64,000 nucleotides of DNA from Nodosilinea sp. E11 (GCF_032813545.1 NZ_CP136520.1:5140001-5204000); one strand, 5' to 3'; shown: positions 1 through 9,609, numbered from the stretch's first letter. Made by a program: numbers and translations. The notes: generated from the sequence alone by a model not told the origin.

Positions 1-797
1 CAGCCCGCGACTACGAACGTCTGGTTAAAACCGCCGTTGACCATGGGGTTAACCTGATTTTTTCAGGTGCCGGGTTGCCCCTAACCCTACCGGCCCTCAC
101 CGCCCACCGGCCCGAGGTGGCCCTGGTGCCGATTATCTCCAGCGTTCGCGCGGCCCAGGTGATCTGCAAAAAGTGGCAGCGCCAGTTTAACCGTCTGCCC
201 GATGCCTTTGTGGTCGAAAATCCTCAGGCGGCGGGTGGCCATTTGGGAGCCAAAGTCGAAGACCTAAACGATCCGGCGATTGGCTCTGAGGCGGTGATTC
301 CAGCGCTGGTGCAGTACCTGGCCGAAAATGTTGAGGCCCCGATTCCGGTGATTGCGGCGGGGGGCGTGTGCGATCGCGCTACCCTGCGCCAAGCCCTTGC
401 CCTCGGGGCCAGCGGTGTCCAAATTGGCACCCGCTTTATTCCCACCGACGAGTGCGACGCCGATCAGCGCTACAAAGACTTTCACCTCAACGCCAAGCCC
501 GAAGATATTGTGCTCGTGCCCAGCCCGGTAGGCCTGCCCGGTCGCGCCTTGCAAAATCCCTTTGTTAATCGCGTCAATGCCGGAGAGGTGCCTGGGGCAA
601 AAGATCAGTGCTTTGCCAACTGCTTACAGGTGTGTAAATTTCGCGATCGCCGTGAGACCTTCTGCATTCTCCGCGCCCTCGATCGGGCCTGCCGAGGCGA
701 TGTGGAGAACGGCCTGGTGTTTGCCGGTAGTGGCGTCGGTCAAGCCCAGCAGATTACCCCCGTCGCCGCAGTGATGGCCGAGCTAGTTGCCCAGTAG
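1..797 (+). CDS. Nitronate monooxygenase-like flavoprotein (5' truncated by window)
   Basis: The reading frame is open from base 3, so the N-terminus lies outside the window; about 264 C-terminal residues are present. The sequence matches the nitronate monooxygenase (2-nitropropane dioxygenase) family of FMN-dependent TIM barrels, which oxidise alkyl nitronates. Visible family marks are an AGGHLG segment (the GGH catalytic region), the IAAGGV phosphate-binding loop followed by a second G-V-Q-I-G-T-R-F loop, and a cysteine-rich stretch near the C-terminus (CFANCLQVC) typical of the longer cyanobacterial members. Related FabK enoyl reductases and IMP dehydrogenase-like barrels share these loops, so the substrate is not certain. 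The stop is TAG at 795-797, and a 713-base gene-free region follows. Confidence 0.85.
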   Translation, partial: ARDYERLVKTAVDHGVNLIFSGAGLPLTLPALTAHRPEVALVPIISSVRAAQVICKKWQRQFNRLPDAFVVENPQAAGGHLGAKVEDLNDPAIGSEAVIPALVQYLAENVEAPIPVIAAGGVCDRATLRQALALGASGVQIGTRFIPTDECDADQRYKDFHLNAKPEDIVLVPSPVGLPGRALQNPFVNRVNAGEVPGAKDQCFANCLQVCKFRDRRETFCILRALDRACRGDVENGLVFAGSGVGQAQQITPVAAVMAELVAQ

Positions 798-912
798 GCG
801 AAAGTGACAGGGGGCGGTCCTCCATCGGTTGGTTTTTATGCCCAGGGGCAGTTGATATATCGCCCCTGGGCCTGACGAGAACGCCAACCATTTGGAGTCC
901 TTGCCCTAAACG

Positions 913-954
913 GTATTTAAGAATACAAAATTCAGTTAATTTTGCCTTTACTAT
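913..954 (+). promoter_or_regulatory. NtcA-activated (class II) promoter, probably for glnN
   Basis: An exact NtcA consensus GTA-N8-TAC lies at 913-926. It is followed after exactly 22 bases by TACTAT (949-954), which fits the cyanobacterial -10 consensus TAN3T. This is the classical NtcA class II arrangement. The next gene on this strand is glnN, a known nitrogen-starvation gene in other cyanobacteria. The implied transcription start is near 961, about 550 bases before the start codon, so the site could instead drive a small RNA in the leader. Confidence 0.65.
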
Positions 955-1510
955 CCCCTGAGTGACACCCTGAGGTGTCTAAGCAGGTTTGCAGCGGGTG
1001 TCTATCTGCCGCTAAAAACGGTTCAGGGTCTGACCTAAATGGCGAATGGTCGTTGGCAAAAATTTATGATTTTTACTGATATGCAGAGCCTGAGGATTTG
1101 CCCGTTGACTCTATTGTGATATGTGGAGTAAAGCTAGCGAGTCCGACTGTAGACTCGGGGTGTCGACCTAGCAAAACGTTTGGCTTGCTGATTTTTAAGA
1201 CATTCATGTTTGCCTGGGGGGTGCTGTTAAAACCCCTTGGAGCATAGTATTGCAGGCAGGAATTTCCCATTCAGGGGTTGCCAGTTCCTCACTCTGTAAT
1301 GTGGTTGCTCAAGGGTGACTGGTAGTATACCGCTCAGGCTTTTCTACATCAGGCAAGAGAGTCGCTTTGAGGGCAGTGAATCAGTTTGAACGTTGCCCTT
1401 CCAGTTTAAGGCTGAGACTGGTCCAGGCTGCTGAGACTACGTTGGTATCACCTCAGCTAGACCGATTCAGCCCGATCAATGTTGATGCGTCTAATGTTTA
1501 GGAGACTGCT
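955..1510 (+). other. Long gene-free leader upstream of glnN
   Basis: No coding region is convincing here. Almost at the predicted transcription start is a perfect 6-bp hairpin with a 4-base loop (GACACC 964-969, GGTGTC 974-979). I looked for the glutamine riboswitch (glnA motif, core GGACGGAAGTAGG-like) known from cyanobacterial nitrogen genes and did not find it. A clear Shine-Dalgarno AGGAG (1500-1504) precedes glnN. The leader is long enough to hold a regulatory RNA, but nothing recognisable was identified. Confidence 0.4.
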
Positions 1511-3682
1511 ATGAGTGGAAACGAACTGCGCGCCCAGGCCATTGCCAGTATTGCCTGTCGCCCCAAAGTACCGGTGAGTACTCCAGGGCGGCTCGAAGAT
1601 CTCTGGGCCAAGGACGTCTTTAGCCTCAGCAAAATGCAGGAATGCCTGCCCAAGTCGGTGTTCAAGTCGCTGCAAAAAACCATTACCACTGGCGCACCCA
1701 TCGATATGTCGGTGGCCGATGTGGTAGCCGTGGCTATGAAAGACTGGGCGATTTCCAAGGGGGCGCTCTACTACTCCCACATGTTCTACCCGCTGACCAA
1801 CGCCACCGCCGAAAAGCACGACGGCTTTATCTCGGTACAGAGCGATGGCTCAGTCATTTCAGAATTTTCTGGCAAAGTGCTGGTGCAAGGCGAGCCCGAC
1901 GGCTCTAGCTTCCCGAACGGCGGTATTCGCTCCACCTTTGAGGCCCGAGGCTACACCGCCTGGGATGTGACCAGCCCCGCCTTCGTCATGGAGACCGAAA
2001 ACGGCGTCACCCTCTGCATTCCCACGGTGTTTGTCTCCTGGACGGGGGAAGCCCTTGACAAGAAAACCCCGCTGCTGCGCTCTAATGCGGCGATGAGTAA
2101 GGCCGCTACCCGCGTGCTCAAGCTGTTGGGTCACAGCGAAGTGGCCCCGGTCAACTCCAGCTGCGGTGCTGAGCAAGAATATTTCTTGGTCGATGCCAAC
2201 TTCGCCACCGTGCGCCCCGACTTGCTGCTGGCGGGCCGCACCCTGTTTGGCAAAGCCCCCGCCAAGGGCCAACAGTTTGACGACCACTACTTTGGGGCCA
2301 TCCCCGAGCGCGTCCAAATCTTTATGCAGGATGTGGAGGAAAAGCTCTACCGCCTGGGCATTCCGGCTAAAACCCGCCACAACGAGGTGGCCCCCGGCCA
2401 GTTTGAAATCGCTCCTTTCTTTGAGGCGGCCAACGTCGCCAGCGACCACCAGCAGCTGATCATGACTGTGCTGCGCAACACCGCCAAAAAGCACGGCTTC
2501 CTCTGTCTGCTGCACGAAAAACCCTTTGCCGGCATTAATGGCTCGGGCAAGCACGTCAACTGGTCGGTGGGCAATGCTACCCAGGGCAACCTGCTCGATC
2601 CGGGCGATACGCCCCACTCCAACGCCCAGTTTCTGGTGTTCTGTGGCGCGGTGATTCGCGGGGTGCACAAATACGGGCCGCTGTTGCGGGCGGTGATCGC
2701 CAGTGCCAGCAATGATCACCGCTTGGGGGCCAACGAAGCCCCGCCTGCGATTATCTCGATCTACCTGGGCAGCCAGCTGCAAGATGTATTTGATCAGATC
2801 GCCTCAGGTGAGGTCACTGGTTCCCAATCCAAGGGCGATATGGATCTGGGTGTGCCCACCCTGCCCGTGTTTCCCAAAGATGCGGGCGATCGCAACCGCA
2901 CCTCCCCCTTTGCCTTTACCGGCAACCGCTTCGAGTTCCGCGCCGTGGGCTCTGGCCAGTCGGTCTCGGGACCCCTGGTGGCCATGAACACCATTCTGGC
3001 CGACTCATTAGACTGGGTAGCCGACCAGCTCGAAGCCAAGTTGGGGAGCGGGGTTGAACTCAATGTCGCCATCCACGACATTCTGCGCGACATCATCCGC
3101 GACCACGGGGCCGTAGTGTTTAACGGCAACGGCTACTCGAGCGAGTGGCACGAAATGGCCGTCAACGAGCGGGGGCTGCTCAACCTGCGCACCACCGCCG
3201 ACGCTCTGCCCGTGCTGCGCGAACAGTACATCGAAGACCTGTTTGCTAAAGAAAAGGTGCTCACCCCGGTGGAACTGGGCAGCCGCTTTGAGGCCTACTC
3301 TGAGCAGTACATCCAGCACATTGAGGTAGAAGCCAAGCTGGTGATCAGCATGGTCAAGACCATCATCTACCCCGCCGCCGTTCGCTACATGGGCGAACTG
3401 GCCAAGACCATCGACAGCCTGAATGGGATTGGCATTGAGTTTGACAAGGACAGCGTGGTCAAGGTGGCCGACCTCACCAAGGCGATGATGGCCAAGGTGG
3501 CCGAACTCAGTGACCTGATGACCAAGCACTTCATGTCGGTGGAAGAGCACATGCAGTTTTGTGCCCAAACCGTGCGTCCTCTGATGGATCAGGTGCGCGA
3601 GTATGCTGATGCCCTAGAGGGAGAGGTGGCCGACGATCTGTGGCCTCTGCCCACTTACCAGGAAATGCTGTTTATCAAATAG
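1511..3682 (+). CDS. glnN: Glutamine synthetase type III
   Basis: Converts glutamate, ammonia and ATP to glutamine in the cytoplasm. At 723 residues it has the length of the large GSIII dodecameric enzyme, not the ~470-residue GSI (GlnA). Family marks are [12 protein letters not shown] near residue 216 (GSIII form of the glutamate/metal site), KHVNWS near 350, the ATP/ammonium loop ANEAPPAII near 407, [10 protein letters not shown] near 476 and the GNGYSSEWH segment near 537. The ATG is preceded by AGGAG at 7-base spacing. In cyanobacteria GSIII is induced on nitrogen starvation through NtcA, matching the site at 913-926. A strong bidirectional terminator follows the stop. Confidence 0.97.
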   Translation: MSGNELRAQAIASIACRPKVPVSTPGRLEDLWAKDVFSLSKMQECLPKSVFKSLQKTITTGAPIDMSVADVVAVAMKDWAISKGALYYSHMFYPLTNATAEKHDGFISVQSDGSVISEFSGKVLVQGEPDGSSFPNGGIRSTFEARGYTAWDVTSPAFVMETENGVTLCIPTVFVSWTGEALDKKTPLLRSNAAMSKAATRVLKLLGHSEVAPVNSSCGAEQEYFLVDANFATVRPDLLLAGRTLFGKAPAKGQQFDDHYFGAIPERVQIFMQDVEEKLYRLGIPAKTRHNEVAPGQFEIAPFFEAANVASDHQQLIMTVLRNTAKKHGFLCLLHEKPFAGINGSGKHVNWSVGNATQGNLLDPGDTPHSNAQFLVFCGAVIRGVHKYGPLLRAVIASASNDHRLGANEAPPAIISIYLGSQLQDVFDQIASGEVTGSQSKGDMDLGVPTLPVFPKDAGDRNRTSPFAFTGNRFEFRAVGSGQSVSGPLVAMNTILADSLDWVADQLEAKLGSGVELNVAIHDILRDIIRDHGAVVFNGNGYSSEWHEMAVNERGLLNLRTTADALPVLREQYIEDLFAKEKVLTPVELGSRFEAYSEQYIQHIEVEAKLVISMVKTIIYPAAVRYMGELAKTIDSLNGIGIEFDKDSVVKVADLTKAMMAKVAELSDLMTKHFMSVEEHMQFCAQTVRPLMDQVREYADALEGEVADDLWPLPTYQEMLFIK

Positions 3683-3712
3683 CATCGCTGGGCTAAGTGG
3701 CCCCTAAAAAAC

Positions 3713-3752
3713 AAAAACCAGGTCAGGGAGAGCTTTCCCTGGCCTGGTTTTT
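3713..3752. terminator. Bidirectional intrinsic terminator between glnN and a convergent gene
   Basis: A 17-bp stem with a single G-T wobble (AAAAACCAGGTCAGGGA pairing with 3736-3752) closes on a 6-base loop. A-run on the left and T-run on the right give a U-tract in both directions. It ends 3 bases before the stop codon of the minus-strand gene, so it can serve both converging genes. Confidence 0.9.
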
Positions 3753-3755
3753 GGG

Positions 3756-4106
3756 TTAGTCCAAGGCTTTTGCCTGGGCCAAAACTTGGGGCAGGCCGAT
3801 TTCGCTGCACACCTCATAAAACGAGGTGACGGGTGGGGTTTCAAACAAATGGGCAATTTTGCCCAGGGTGCGTTGGTATACCTCGCTCTGGTTGTCGTCC
3901 ATGTCTTCAATGCTGTCCCAGAGAATGATGGCGATGCCGCGATCGCTACCGGGCTCTTGCAACAGATACGCCCCTTGAAAGCCTTTGGTGTAGGTCGATA
4001 CGGCTTTTTCGTAGAGCTGGCGGGCTTCACTAAAGCAGCCGGGTTTAAATTCGCCAATGGCCACATAGGCATACTTATGGCGGAGAAAATCGTCGAAGTC
4101 AGTCAT
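3756..4106 (-). CDS. Conserved protein with antibiotic-biosynthesis-monooxygenase-like (dimeric alpha-beta barrel) fold
   Basis: A 116-residue soluble protein with no signal peptide. The pattern YVAIGEFKPG (strand), a long amphipathic helix (EARQLYEKAVSTY), a hydrophobic strand (GAYLLQ), then IAIILWDS and a second helix around 70-85 resembles the ferredoxin-like ABM/DUF fold found in heme-degrading or quinone-modifying monooxygenases and in many small cyanobacterial proteins. No catalytic residue can be named, so no activity is proposed. It converges on glnN across the shared terminator. The upstream AGGATTT is at best a weak ribosome site. An overlapping reading frame in the same strand is treated as spurious because its product lacks a coherent fold pattern. 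Confidence 0.7.
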   Translation of the reverse strand: MTDFDDFLRHKYAYVAIGEFKPGCFSEARQLYEKAVSTYTKGFQGAYLLQEPGSDRGIAIILWDSIEDMDDNQSEVYQRTLGKIAHLFETPPVTSFYEVCSEIGLPQVLAQAKALD

Positions 4107-4196
4107 AAATGGAAGAAATCCTAGGTCTTGTGGTACGTCCAGTGTCGATCAGATAACTGATACTGGCGCATTTTCTCACCTAGGCTTTAGATTCTG

Positions 4197-4700
4197 TTAC
4201 CGAGCGTCTAACAGGCGTTGCCCCCACCCTTGCAGCGATCGCCCCAGACCGACTTTGGCCTGCTGCCAGCCCTGAAGAAGGCGCTGCCGCCAGCCTCGAT
4301 GCTTGGGCAGCGTAACCACCAGCGCCCCTTGGCGATAGGCCACCTGCACCTGGCGATCGATCACCCGCGCGGGCAGTGGCACCGTCTGTTGAAAATAGTT
4401 AATGCCCAGGCTCTGCATCAAGGCGTTGCCATAGCTCGACTGCCGGTGACCTGAGAAAGTCAACGATGTTGGGGTAGCCCGCACCCGCACAGCCTGGGGG
4501 TCGACCCCCGGCAAAAAGGCGGTGACAATTAGCGCCGCAGCGGTGTCTTCGATTTCGACAGAGGGCACCTGCACGCGGCCCGAGGCCGATCGGCCCAAGG
4601 GCATGAGCGCAGCGGCGATCGCATCCATCTGCGCCTGGGCTGCTTCCAAGCTCCACGGCGAAGCAAAATAGGAATGTTGAGACGATTGTCCTACGGCCAT
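4197..4700 (-). CDS. Hsp20/alpha-crystallin family small heat-shock protein
   Basis: ATP-independent holdase chaperone. The 167-residue product has a central alpha-crystallin domain (VPSVEIEDTAAALIVTAFLPGVDPQAVRVRA is the start; the strand S-L-T-F-S-G-H and the GALVVTLPK ending strand are visible) flanked by an N-terminal arm and a basic, glutamine- and tryptophan-rich C-terminal tail (about residues 130-167) that is longer than usual and lacks a clear IXI motif. I chose the internal ATG at 4700 because AGGAG lies 9 bases upstream of it, with a possible -10 (TATAGA) before that; a longer frame beginning at 4757 would run into the divergent dinB leader. Stress control is likely but no CIRCE element was seen. 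Confidence 0.8.
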   Translation of the reverse strand: MAVGQSSQHSYFASPWSLEAAQAQMDAIAAALMPLGRSASGRVQVPSVEIEDTAAALIVTAFLPGVDPQAVRVRATPTSLTFSGHRQSSYGNALMQSLGINYFQQTVPLPARVIDRQVQVAYRQGALVVTLPKHRGWRQRLLQGWQQAKVGLGRSLQGWGQRLLDAR

Positions 4701-4819
4701 AGCCCTGGCTCCTGTTCTTTCTATACTTAAATCATCGCGGTAAGTCCCCAATTTCACAGGTGGGAGAAGCCCCCAGCCCGAGGGGGTATAACCGCCATCC
4801 TGTTTCTGTCAGGCCATCC

Positions 4820-5887
4820 ATGCGCAAAATTCTGCACATCGATATGGATGCGTTCTACGCTTCCGTCGAGCAGCGAGATTTTCTTGAGTACCGGGGCAAG
4901 CCAGTGGTGGTCGGTGGTCGGCCCGAGCAGCGGGGAGCCGTGGCCGCCGCCAGCTACGAGGCCCGTCAGTACGGCATTCACTCGGCTATGCCCGCTCGTG
5001 TAGCTCAGCAGCGCTGCCCCGAGCTAATTTTTGCCCCACCCCGCTTCGAGGTGTACAAACAGGTTTCGGGCCAGATTCGCGAGATCTTTCACCGCTATAC
5101 CGACCTCGTCGAGCCGCTGTCGCTCGATGAAGCTTACCTAGATGTGACGGTGAATGCCCTGGGCGAACCCTCGGCCCTGGTGCTGGCCCGCCGCATCAAG
5201 GCTGACATTCAAACCGCCACCCAGCTCACGGCCTCGGCTGGGGTATCGGTGAACAAATTCTTAGCCAAAATGGCCTCTGGGCAAAACAAGCCCAACGGAC
5301 TCACGCTCATTTTGCCTGAGCAGGCCGAGGCCTTTGTGGCGGCCCTGCCGATCGAAAAATTTCACGGCATTGGCCAGGTTACCGCCCGCAAAATGCACGC
5401 TCTGGGCGTGGCCACCGGGGCCGACCTGCGCTCCTGGACCGAGGCCGACCTGGTGCAGCACTTTGGCAAAGCGGGCCGCTTCTACTATCGAGTGGCCCAG
5501 GGCCAAGACGATCGCCCAGTCAACCCCAACCGCCTGCGCAAATCGATCGGGGCAGAGCGATCGTTTGCGCCCGACCTCACCACGCTGGCCCAGATGACCG
5601 CTGCCCTAGAGCGCGTCACCCAGGAAGTGGTGCGCCGTTTGCAAGATCTGCACCGCCGGGGCCACACCCTCACCCTGAAGGTGAAATACGCCAACTACCG
5701 GCAAATTACTCGCAGCCGCACCTTTGCCCATGCGATCGGAGCCGAGTCGCCCCTGGGGAGCTGGGCGCAAGAGATGCTCATCGCCCACCTAGATCGCCAT
5801 CAGCCGGTGCGCCTGCTGGGCCTTACTCTGTCAAACCTAGAATCTACGGGCGATCCAGGCTACCTACAGCTCTCTTTAGAGGTGTAA
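4820..5887 (+). CDS. dinB: DNA polymerase IV (Y-family translesion polymerase)
   Basis: Error-prone DNA synthesis across lesions. The 355-residue product starts MRKILHIDMDAFYASVE, where the Asp of DMDAFYA is the first catalytic metal ligand; SLDEAYLDVT near residue 105 holds the second Asp-Glu pair. GVSVNKFLAKMAS, the helix-hairpin-helix-like FHGIGQVTARKM and the C-terminal little-finger region are all present, and the length is normal. The ATG at 4820 was chosen because the catalytic motif begins a few residues later, as in all DinB proteins; upstream in-frame sequence is not conserved. No beta-clamp motif is obvious at the very C-terminus (LSLEV). No LexA box was recognised in the short divergent space shared with the hsp20 gene. 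Confidence 0.95.
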   Translation: MRKILHIDMDAFYASVEQRDFLEYRGKPVVVGGRPEQRGAVAAASYEARQYGIHSAMPARVAQQRCPELIFAPPRFEVYKQVSGQIREIFHRYTDLVEPLSLDEAYLDVTVNALGEPSALVLARRIKADIQTATQLTASAGVSVNKFLAKMASGQNKPNGLTLILPEQAEAFVAALPIEKFHGIGQVTARKMHALGVATGADLRSWTEADLVQHFGKAGRFYYRVAQGQDDRPVNPNRLRKSIGAERSFAPDLTTLAQMTAALERVTQEVVRRLQDLHRRGHTLTLKVKYANYRQITRSRTFAHAIGAESPLGSWAQEMLIAHLDRHQPVRLLGLTLSNLESTGDPGYLQLSLEV

Positions 5888-6102
5888 TACCGAGTCCGAA
5901 TTCCATACCCCTGACGCCCAAACGGCAACCCGTAGGAACCCATAGCATGGGCCCCGCTAAATTCCCCCTCCTATAAAAAACCCTGAGGAAGGAGGCTCTG
6001 ACGGTTCTTTTTGAGCAGAACTATACCGGTAGGCGATCGCCCTCAGATAAGATCCGGTATTGTCGCTTGTGCGCCCCAGCCCTACCCCAGAGAAGATTGC
6101 CT

Positions 6103-7440
6103 GTGTTTCAGACCGCCGATTTTGAGCAGAGTGAGCAGCAAATCGAGAGCCTACTGGCTCCCTTCGGACGCTTCGGCGTCGAGCTGGGGCTGGAGCGCAT
6201 TCAGCGGTTGCTCAAGGCTTTGGGCAACCCTCAAACCCGCGTGCCCCTGGTGCATGTGGCGGGCACGAACGGCAAAGGGTCGGTCTGTGCCTACCTGGCG
6301 GCGGTGCTGACGGCGGCGGACTACCGGGTAGGGCGCTACACCTCGCCTCACCTGGTGAGCTGGCGCGAACGCATTACCGTGAATGGGCAGCCGATTGCGA
6401 TCGCAGACTTAATGCAACGGTTGCACCAGGTGATTGCCGCCATTGACCCGGCCCAGCCTTCGCCTACCCAGTTTGAGGTGTTTACTGCCGCCGCCTGGCT
6501 GCACTTTGCCGAGGCGGGGGCTGACCTAGTGGTGATGGAGGTGGGCCTGGGGGGCCGCCTCGACGCCACCAACGTGGTTGATGCACCCCTGGTGAGCGTG
6601 ATTACCTCCCTCAGCCGGGAGCACTGGCAGCGCCTCGGCCCTACCCTAGCCGACATTGCCCGCGAAAAAGCCGGGGTACTCAAGCCAGGGCACCCCGCCG
6701 TTATTGGCCCCTTGCCTCCCGAGGCGCAGACCGTGGTGCAGACCCGCCTGGCTGCCCTCAACTGTCCGGCGGTGTGGCCCCAGCCGGCGGTACGGCTAGA
6801 GCATGGCCTGGCCCGCTACGGCGACGGTGATCAGGCGATTGTCTACCCGCTGCCCTTGCTGGGCGATCATCAGTTGGTCAATTCGGCGATCGCGATCGCC
6901 ACCCTGCGCACCCTACAAACCCAAGGGTGGCAGATTGCTGATGCCGCGATCGCCCAGGGCATGGGCCAGGCCCGCTGGCCCGGTCGCTTGCAGTGGGTGC
7001 AGTGGGGCAACGCTGCCCAGGGCTATCCCTTGCTGATCGACGGTGCCCACAACCCCGCCGCCGCCCAGGTGCTGCGCCACTACGTCGATCGCTGGTGGGC
7101 CAGTCAGCCCCAGCAGGCCCCCCAGACCCTGTGGCTGATGGGCATGCTCGCCACCAAAGACCACAGCGATATTTTTGCCGAACTGCTGCGCCCGAGGGAT
7201 GCCCTGCACCTGGTGCCCGTGCCAGGTCATGAAACCGCAGAGACGGCAGCACTAGCGGCGATCGCCCGATCGGCCTGCCCGACCTTAGCCCACTGTGAGA
7301 CCCACTCGACCCTCAAGGAGGGTTTGGCGGCGATCGGATCGGCCCCCTATCCCCTGCGGGTGCTGTGTGGGTCGCTGTATTTGATCGGCCACTTTCTCGC
7401 CACCGAAACCTACCGAGATGGCAACCCATCCAGGGTTTGA
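6103..7440 (+). CDS. folC: Bifunctional folylpolyglutamate synthase / dihydrofolate synthase
   Basis: Adds glutamate to dihydropteroate and to folates (ATP-dependent Mur ligase family). The P-loop appears as VHVAGTNGKGSVCAYLAAVL; TSPHLVSWRERI is the folate loop, EVGLGGRLDATN the family signature, and LIDGAHNPAAAQ marks the C-terminal ligase domain. The product is about 445 residues, the usual size. The frame can begin at TTG 6067 or at GTG 6103; I prefer 6103 because GAGAAG lies 7 bases upstream. It is followed by a ~64-bp dispersed repeat that has a second copy elsewhere in the window. Confidence 0.93.
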   Translation: MFQTADFEQSEQQIESLLAPFGRFGVELGLERIQRLLKALGNPQTRVPLVHVAGTNGKGSVCAYLAAVLTAADYRVGRYTSPHLVSWRERITVNGQPIAIADLMQRLHQVIAAIDPAQPSPTQFEVFTAAAWLHFAEAGADLVVMEVGLGGRLDATNVVDAPLVSVITSLSREHWQRLGPTLADIAREKAGVLKPGHPAVIGPLPPEAQTVVQTRLAALNCPAVWPQPAVRLEHGLARYGDGDQAIVYPLPLLGDHQLVNSAIAIATLRTLQTQGWQIADAAIAQGMGQARWPGRLQWVQWGNAAQGYPLLIDGAHNPAAAQVLRHYVDRWWASQPQQAPQTLWLMGMLATKDHSDIFAELLRPRDALHLVPVPGHETAETAALAAIARSACPTLAHCETHSTLKEGLAAIGSAPYPLRVLCGSLYLIGHFLATETYRDGNPSRV

Positions 7441-7454
7441 TAGCACGGGGCGCG

Positions 7455-7518
7455 TTTGAATGTTCGAACGTTTCTAAGGTATCTGGATGTCCTAACCCAA
7501 GTGACTATGGCTATAGAT
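7455..7518 (+). repeat. Dispersed ~64-bp intergenic repeat, copy 1
   Basis: Begins with a GTTCGAAC palindrome and continues with TCTGGATGTCCTAACC and GTGACTATGGCTATAG. The same sequence, about 85% identical by eye, occurs in inverted orientation at 40688-40751. Both copies lie just after the 3' end of a gene. Function unknown. Confidence 0.8.
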
Positions 7519-7551
7519 TGACTTTTCTCCACGGTTTGGACTGGGTATGGT

Positions 7552-9420
7552 TTATTGCCCCAGGGTAAACTCATCAAACTTCACCACCGCCGACCCCGGC
7601 AGGCGAGTATCGAAGTAATAGCTGCTGATGGTGCCGCTGCCGGTTTCAAAAATGCTAAAGGCCGTGATGTCGTTGCTGGCCAGATAGGGCAGCGGGTTGC
7701 CCTGGTCATCGTGCAGGGGAGCTAGGGTGGGCACCACCGGCTCTAGGCCGTTGGGGTCGCCCTGGGCAACGTAGTCAGTGGGGGCATAGGTCACCGCCGA
7801 CCCGGCAATGGTCTCTGGCGGCACCGGGCGCAATTTATCCTGCCAGAAGGCCCCGTAGCTGTTGCCTACGTTAGAGCTTTCCAGGTAGTGGGTGCCCTGG
7901 GGCGACACAAACCGGTTCCACAGGTGAGAGTGACCGTAGAACACCAGGTCAACCCCGGCGTTTTCTAGCAGCGGCACCAAATCGCGCATAATGTGGTCTT
8001 CAGCGCGGGGGTACTCGTAGCGCACGGCGGTCAATCGGCCCGCTGCGTCGCGATCGTATCGGGGCACCGGGGGCGTAAACGGGGGCACAATGTTGTCGCC
8101 CAGGGTGTGAGGTGGGTGGTGAAACATTACCACTTTGTACTTTGCCTGGCGAAAGGCCTCGCTCGCCAGCTCCTGTTCTAGCCACTGGTACTGCAAACTG
8201 TCCGCCTCGATTGGCTCAAAAATGTGCTGGCCATGGCCCCAATTCTGGGGTGTGCCCAGGTCGGCCTCCCGCTCTTGGTAGCGACCCCGGACAGTATCAC
8301 CCAGGTCGTAGGGTCGCCAGATTTGAGTAACATACAGCGACACCAGGCGCACATCGCCAAAGCTCAAGGCGTAGTAGCGGCTGGTAGTTTCGGGGCGATC
8401 GGGGTTGGGCACCTGGCTCACCGGTAGGCTAAAGATGGCCTCGTAGGTGTCGGTGTTGAAAGACTGCTCGATAATCCACTGGCGGCGCACCTCGGGGTCA
8501 TCCGTGGGGTTGAATAGCTCAGCCTGGGCCTCGTATTGCCCTAGGGCCACCGATCGCGGCACGGGTTGAGCAAACTGATCGTTGAGCGGGGCGGTGGCCG
8601 CAAACTGCCCCATCACCTCGTGGTTGCCCAAGGCGGGAAACAACGGCGCGTGCTGAATAATTTCGCCACCTCGGTAGGTCACGGTGCGGCCATTGCGCTC
8701 TAGGTCATAGCTGCCGTTGCCCTGCAAACAGGGGAAGAAGCCATTGCCCCGGCTGTCATCAAACCACTCTGAAGCGCGATCGGGAACGTTGACCAAGTCA
8801 CCCGCCAAAAAGACGGCGTCAACCTGCCCGACGGTTTCGCTGACCTTTTGCAGGTTGGCTGCCGTCATCGGCATATTTTGGTGGTCAGAGGTGAGCAAAA
8901 TTGTTAGGCCCTGCCCTGGGGAAGGTGCCCCCGCCAGGGTAAACACTCGACTGACGATCTCAGTGCCGTCAGCGGTCAGGCTAACCACCTGATAGGGCAC
9001 TCGCTGCCCCTCTGGTAGCCCCGTAACCAGCGCTTCATGTCGCCAGATGAGCCGTGGCACCGTTTGTTGTAAGTCCTTGCCGTCAGGAGGTTGCCAGCGA
9101 GATTGACCATCTTCACGGGTGCGGGATAGTTGAGTCGTGATTGCCGCTGCTTGGTTGGGTAAATTAGCAAAGGCCGTCTGCCCCGGCGCGGCCCATCGCA
9201 CCTGGTGACCTTGGCCCTCAAACTCGGTAAACCACACCACCCGCACCGCGCCAGTGGTGGGGTACTGCAAAAACGGATCACTCAGTAACTGGCTGGACAC
9301 GGCAGGAATCGGGGTAGAGGGGGCAACGGATGATAGGCGCGGCTCTAGACCAATCAGAAGGAGGGCCGTTAAGACCAGCAGCAGGCCCGCTGTTAACAAG
9401 GTCACATCTTCTCGCCGCAT
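7552..9420 (-). CDS. Membrane-anchored metallophosphoesterase, purple-acid-phosphatase-like
   Basis: A 622-residue protein with one N-terminal transmembrane segment (residues ~8-26), so the bulk is probably periplasmic or on the cell surface. After a fibronectin-like N-terminal region comes a calcineurin-type phosphoesterase core: a SDH motif near 190, AGDLVN near 212, GNHE near 272, FHHPPHT near 424 and YGHSHLWNR near 500, which together supply the dinuclear metal ligands. This order resembles purple acid phosphatases, although the first motif is SDH where GDxG would be typical. The substrate is probably a phosphate ester, but this cannot be read from the sequence. Convergent to folC. I see no Pho box. 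Confidence 0.8.
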   Translation of the reverse strand: MRREDVTLLTAGLLLVLTALLLIGLEPRLSSVAPSTPIPAVSSQLLSDPFLQYPTTGAVRVVWFTEFEGQGHQVRWAAPGQTAFANLPNQAAAITTQLSRTREDGQSRWQPPDGKDLQQTVPRLIWRHEALVTGLPEGQRVPYQVVSLTADGTEIVSRVFTLAGAPSPGQGLTILLTSDHQNMPMTAANLQKVSETVGQVDAVFLAGDLVNVPDRASEWFDDSRGNGFFPCLQGNGSYDLERNGRTVTYRGGEIIQHAPLFPALGNHEVMGQFAATAPLNDQFAQPVPRSVALGQYEAQAELFNPTDDPEVRRQWIIEQSFNTDTYEAIFSLPVSQVPNPDRPETTSRYYALSFGDVRLVSLYVTQIWRPYDLGDTVRGRYQEREADLGTPQNWGHGQHIFEPIEADSLQYQWLEQELASEAFRQAKYKVVMFHHPPHTLGDNIVPPFTPPVPRYDRDAAGRLTAVRYEYPRAEDHIMRDLVPLLENAGVDLVFYGHSHLWNRFVSPQGTHYLESSNVGNSYGAFWQDKLRPVPPETIAGSAVTYAPTDYVAQGDPNGLEPVVPTLAPLHDDQGNPLPYLASNDITAFSIFETGSGTISSYYFDTRLPGSAVVKFDEFTLGQ

Positions 9421-9609
9421 GGTTTTGGCCCTTTTTGAGTCGTGCCTTTTGAGAGAGCATCCCGGTAGTGGTCCGCTAGTGGTCTTGGGCCTAGGGTAAC
9501 GGCAAATTACGACAATGCAAAAACTGTCTGTTCATCGGAAACAAGGTTTAAAACCTGTGCCATCTTGGGGGCAGAAAATCCTGACATTCTCTGGCTGACC
9601 ATCACAAGC

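Noticed and set aside
955-1510. Glutamine riboswitch (glnA RNA motif) in the glnN leader
   Set aside because: The conserved GGACGGAAGTAGG-like core and flanking stems could not be found.
1859-2782. Long open frame on the minus strand inside glnN
   Set aside because: It is the shadow of a GC-rich coding gene; product is compositionally odd with no domain pattern, and it has no ribosome site.
3704-4072. Alternative minus-strand frame overlapping the ABM-like gene
   Set aside because: Its end crosses the terminator hairpin and its product has an incoherent composition rich in Pro/Ser/Lys; the other frame has a folded-domain pattern.
4758-4819. LexA box upstream of dinB (and, separately, of uvrC)
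   Set aside because: No match to the cyanobacterial consensus (RGTACN3DGTWCB) was seen in either promoter.
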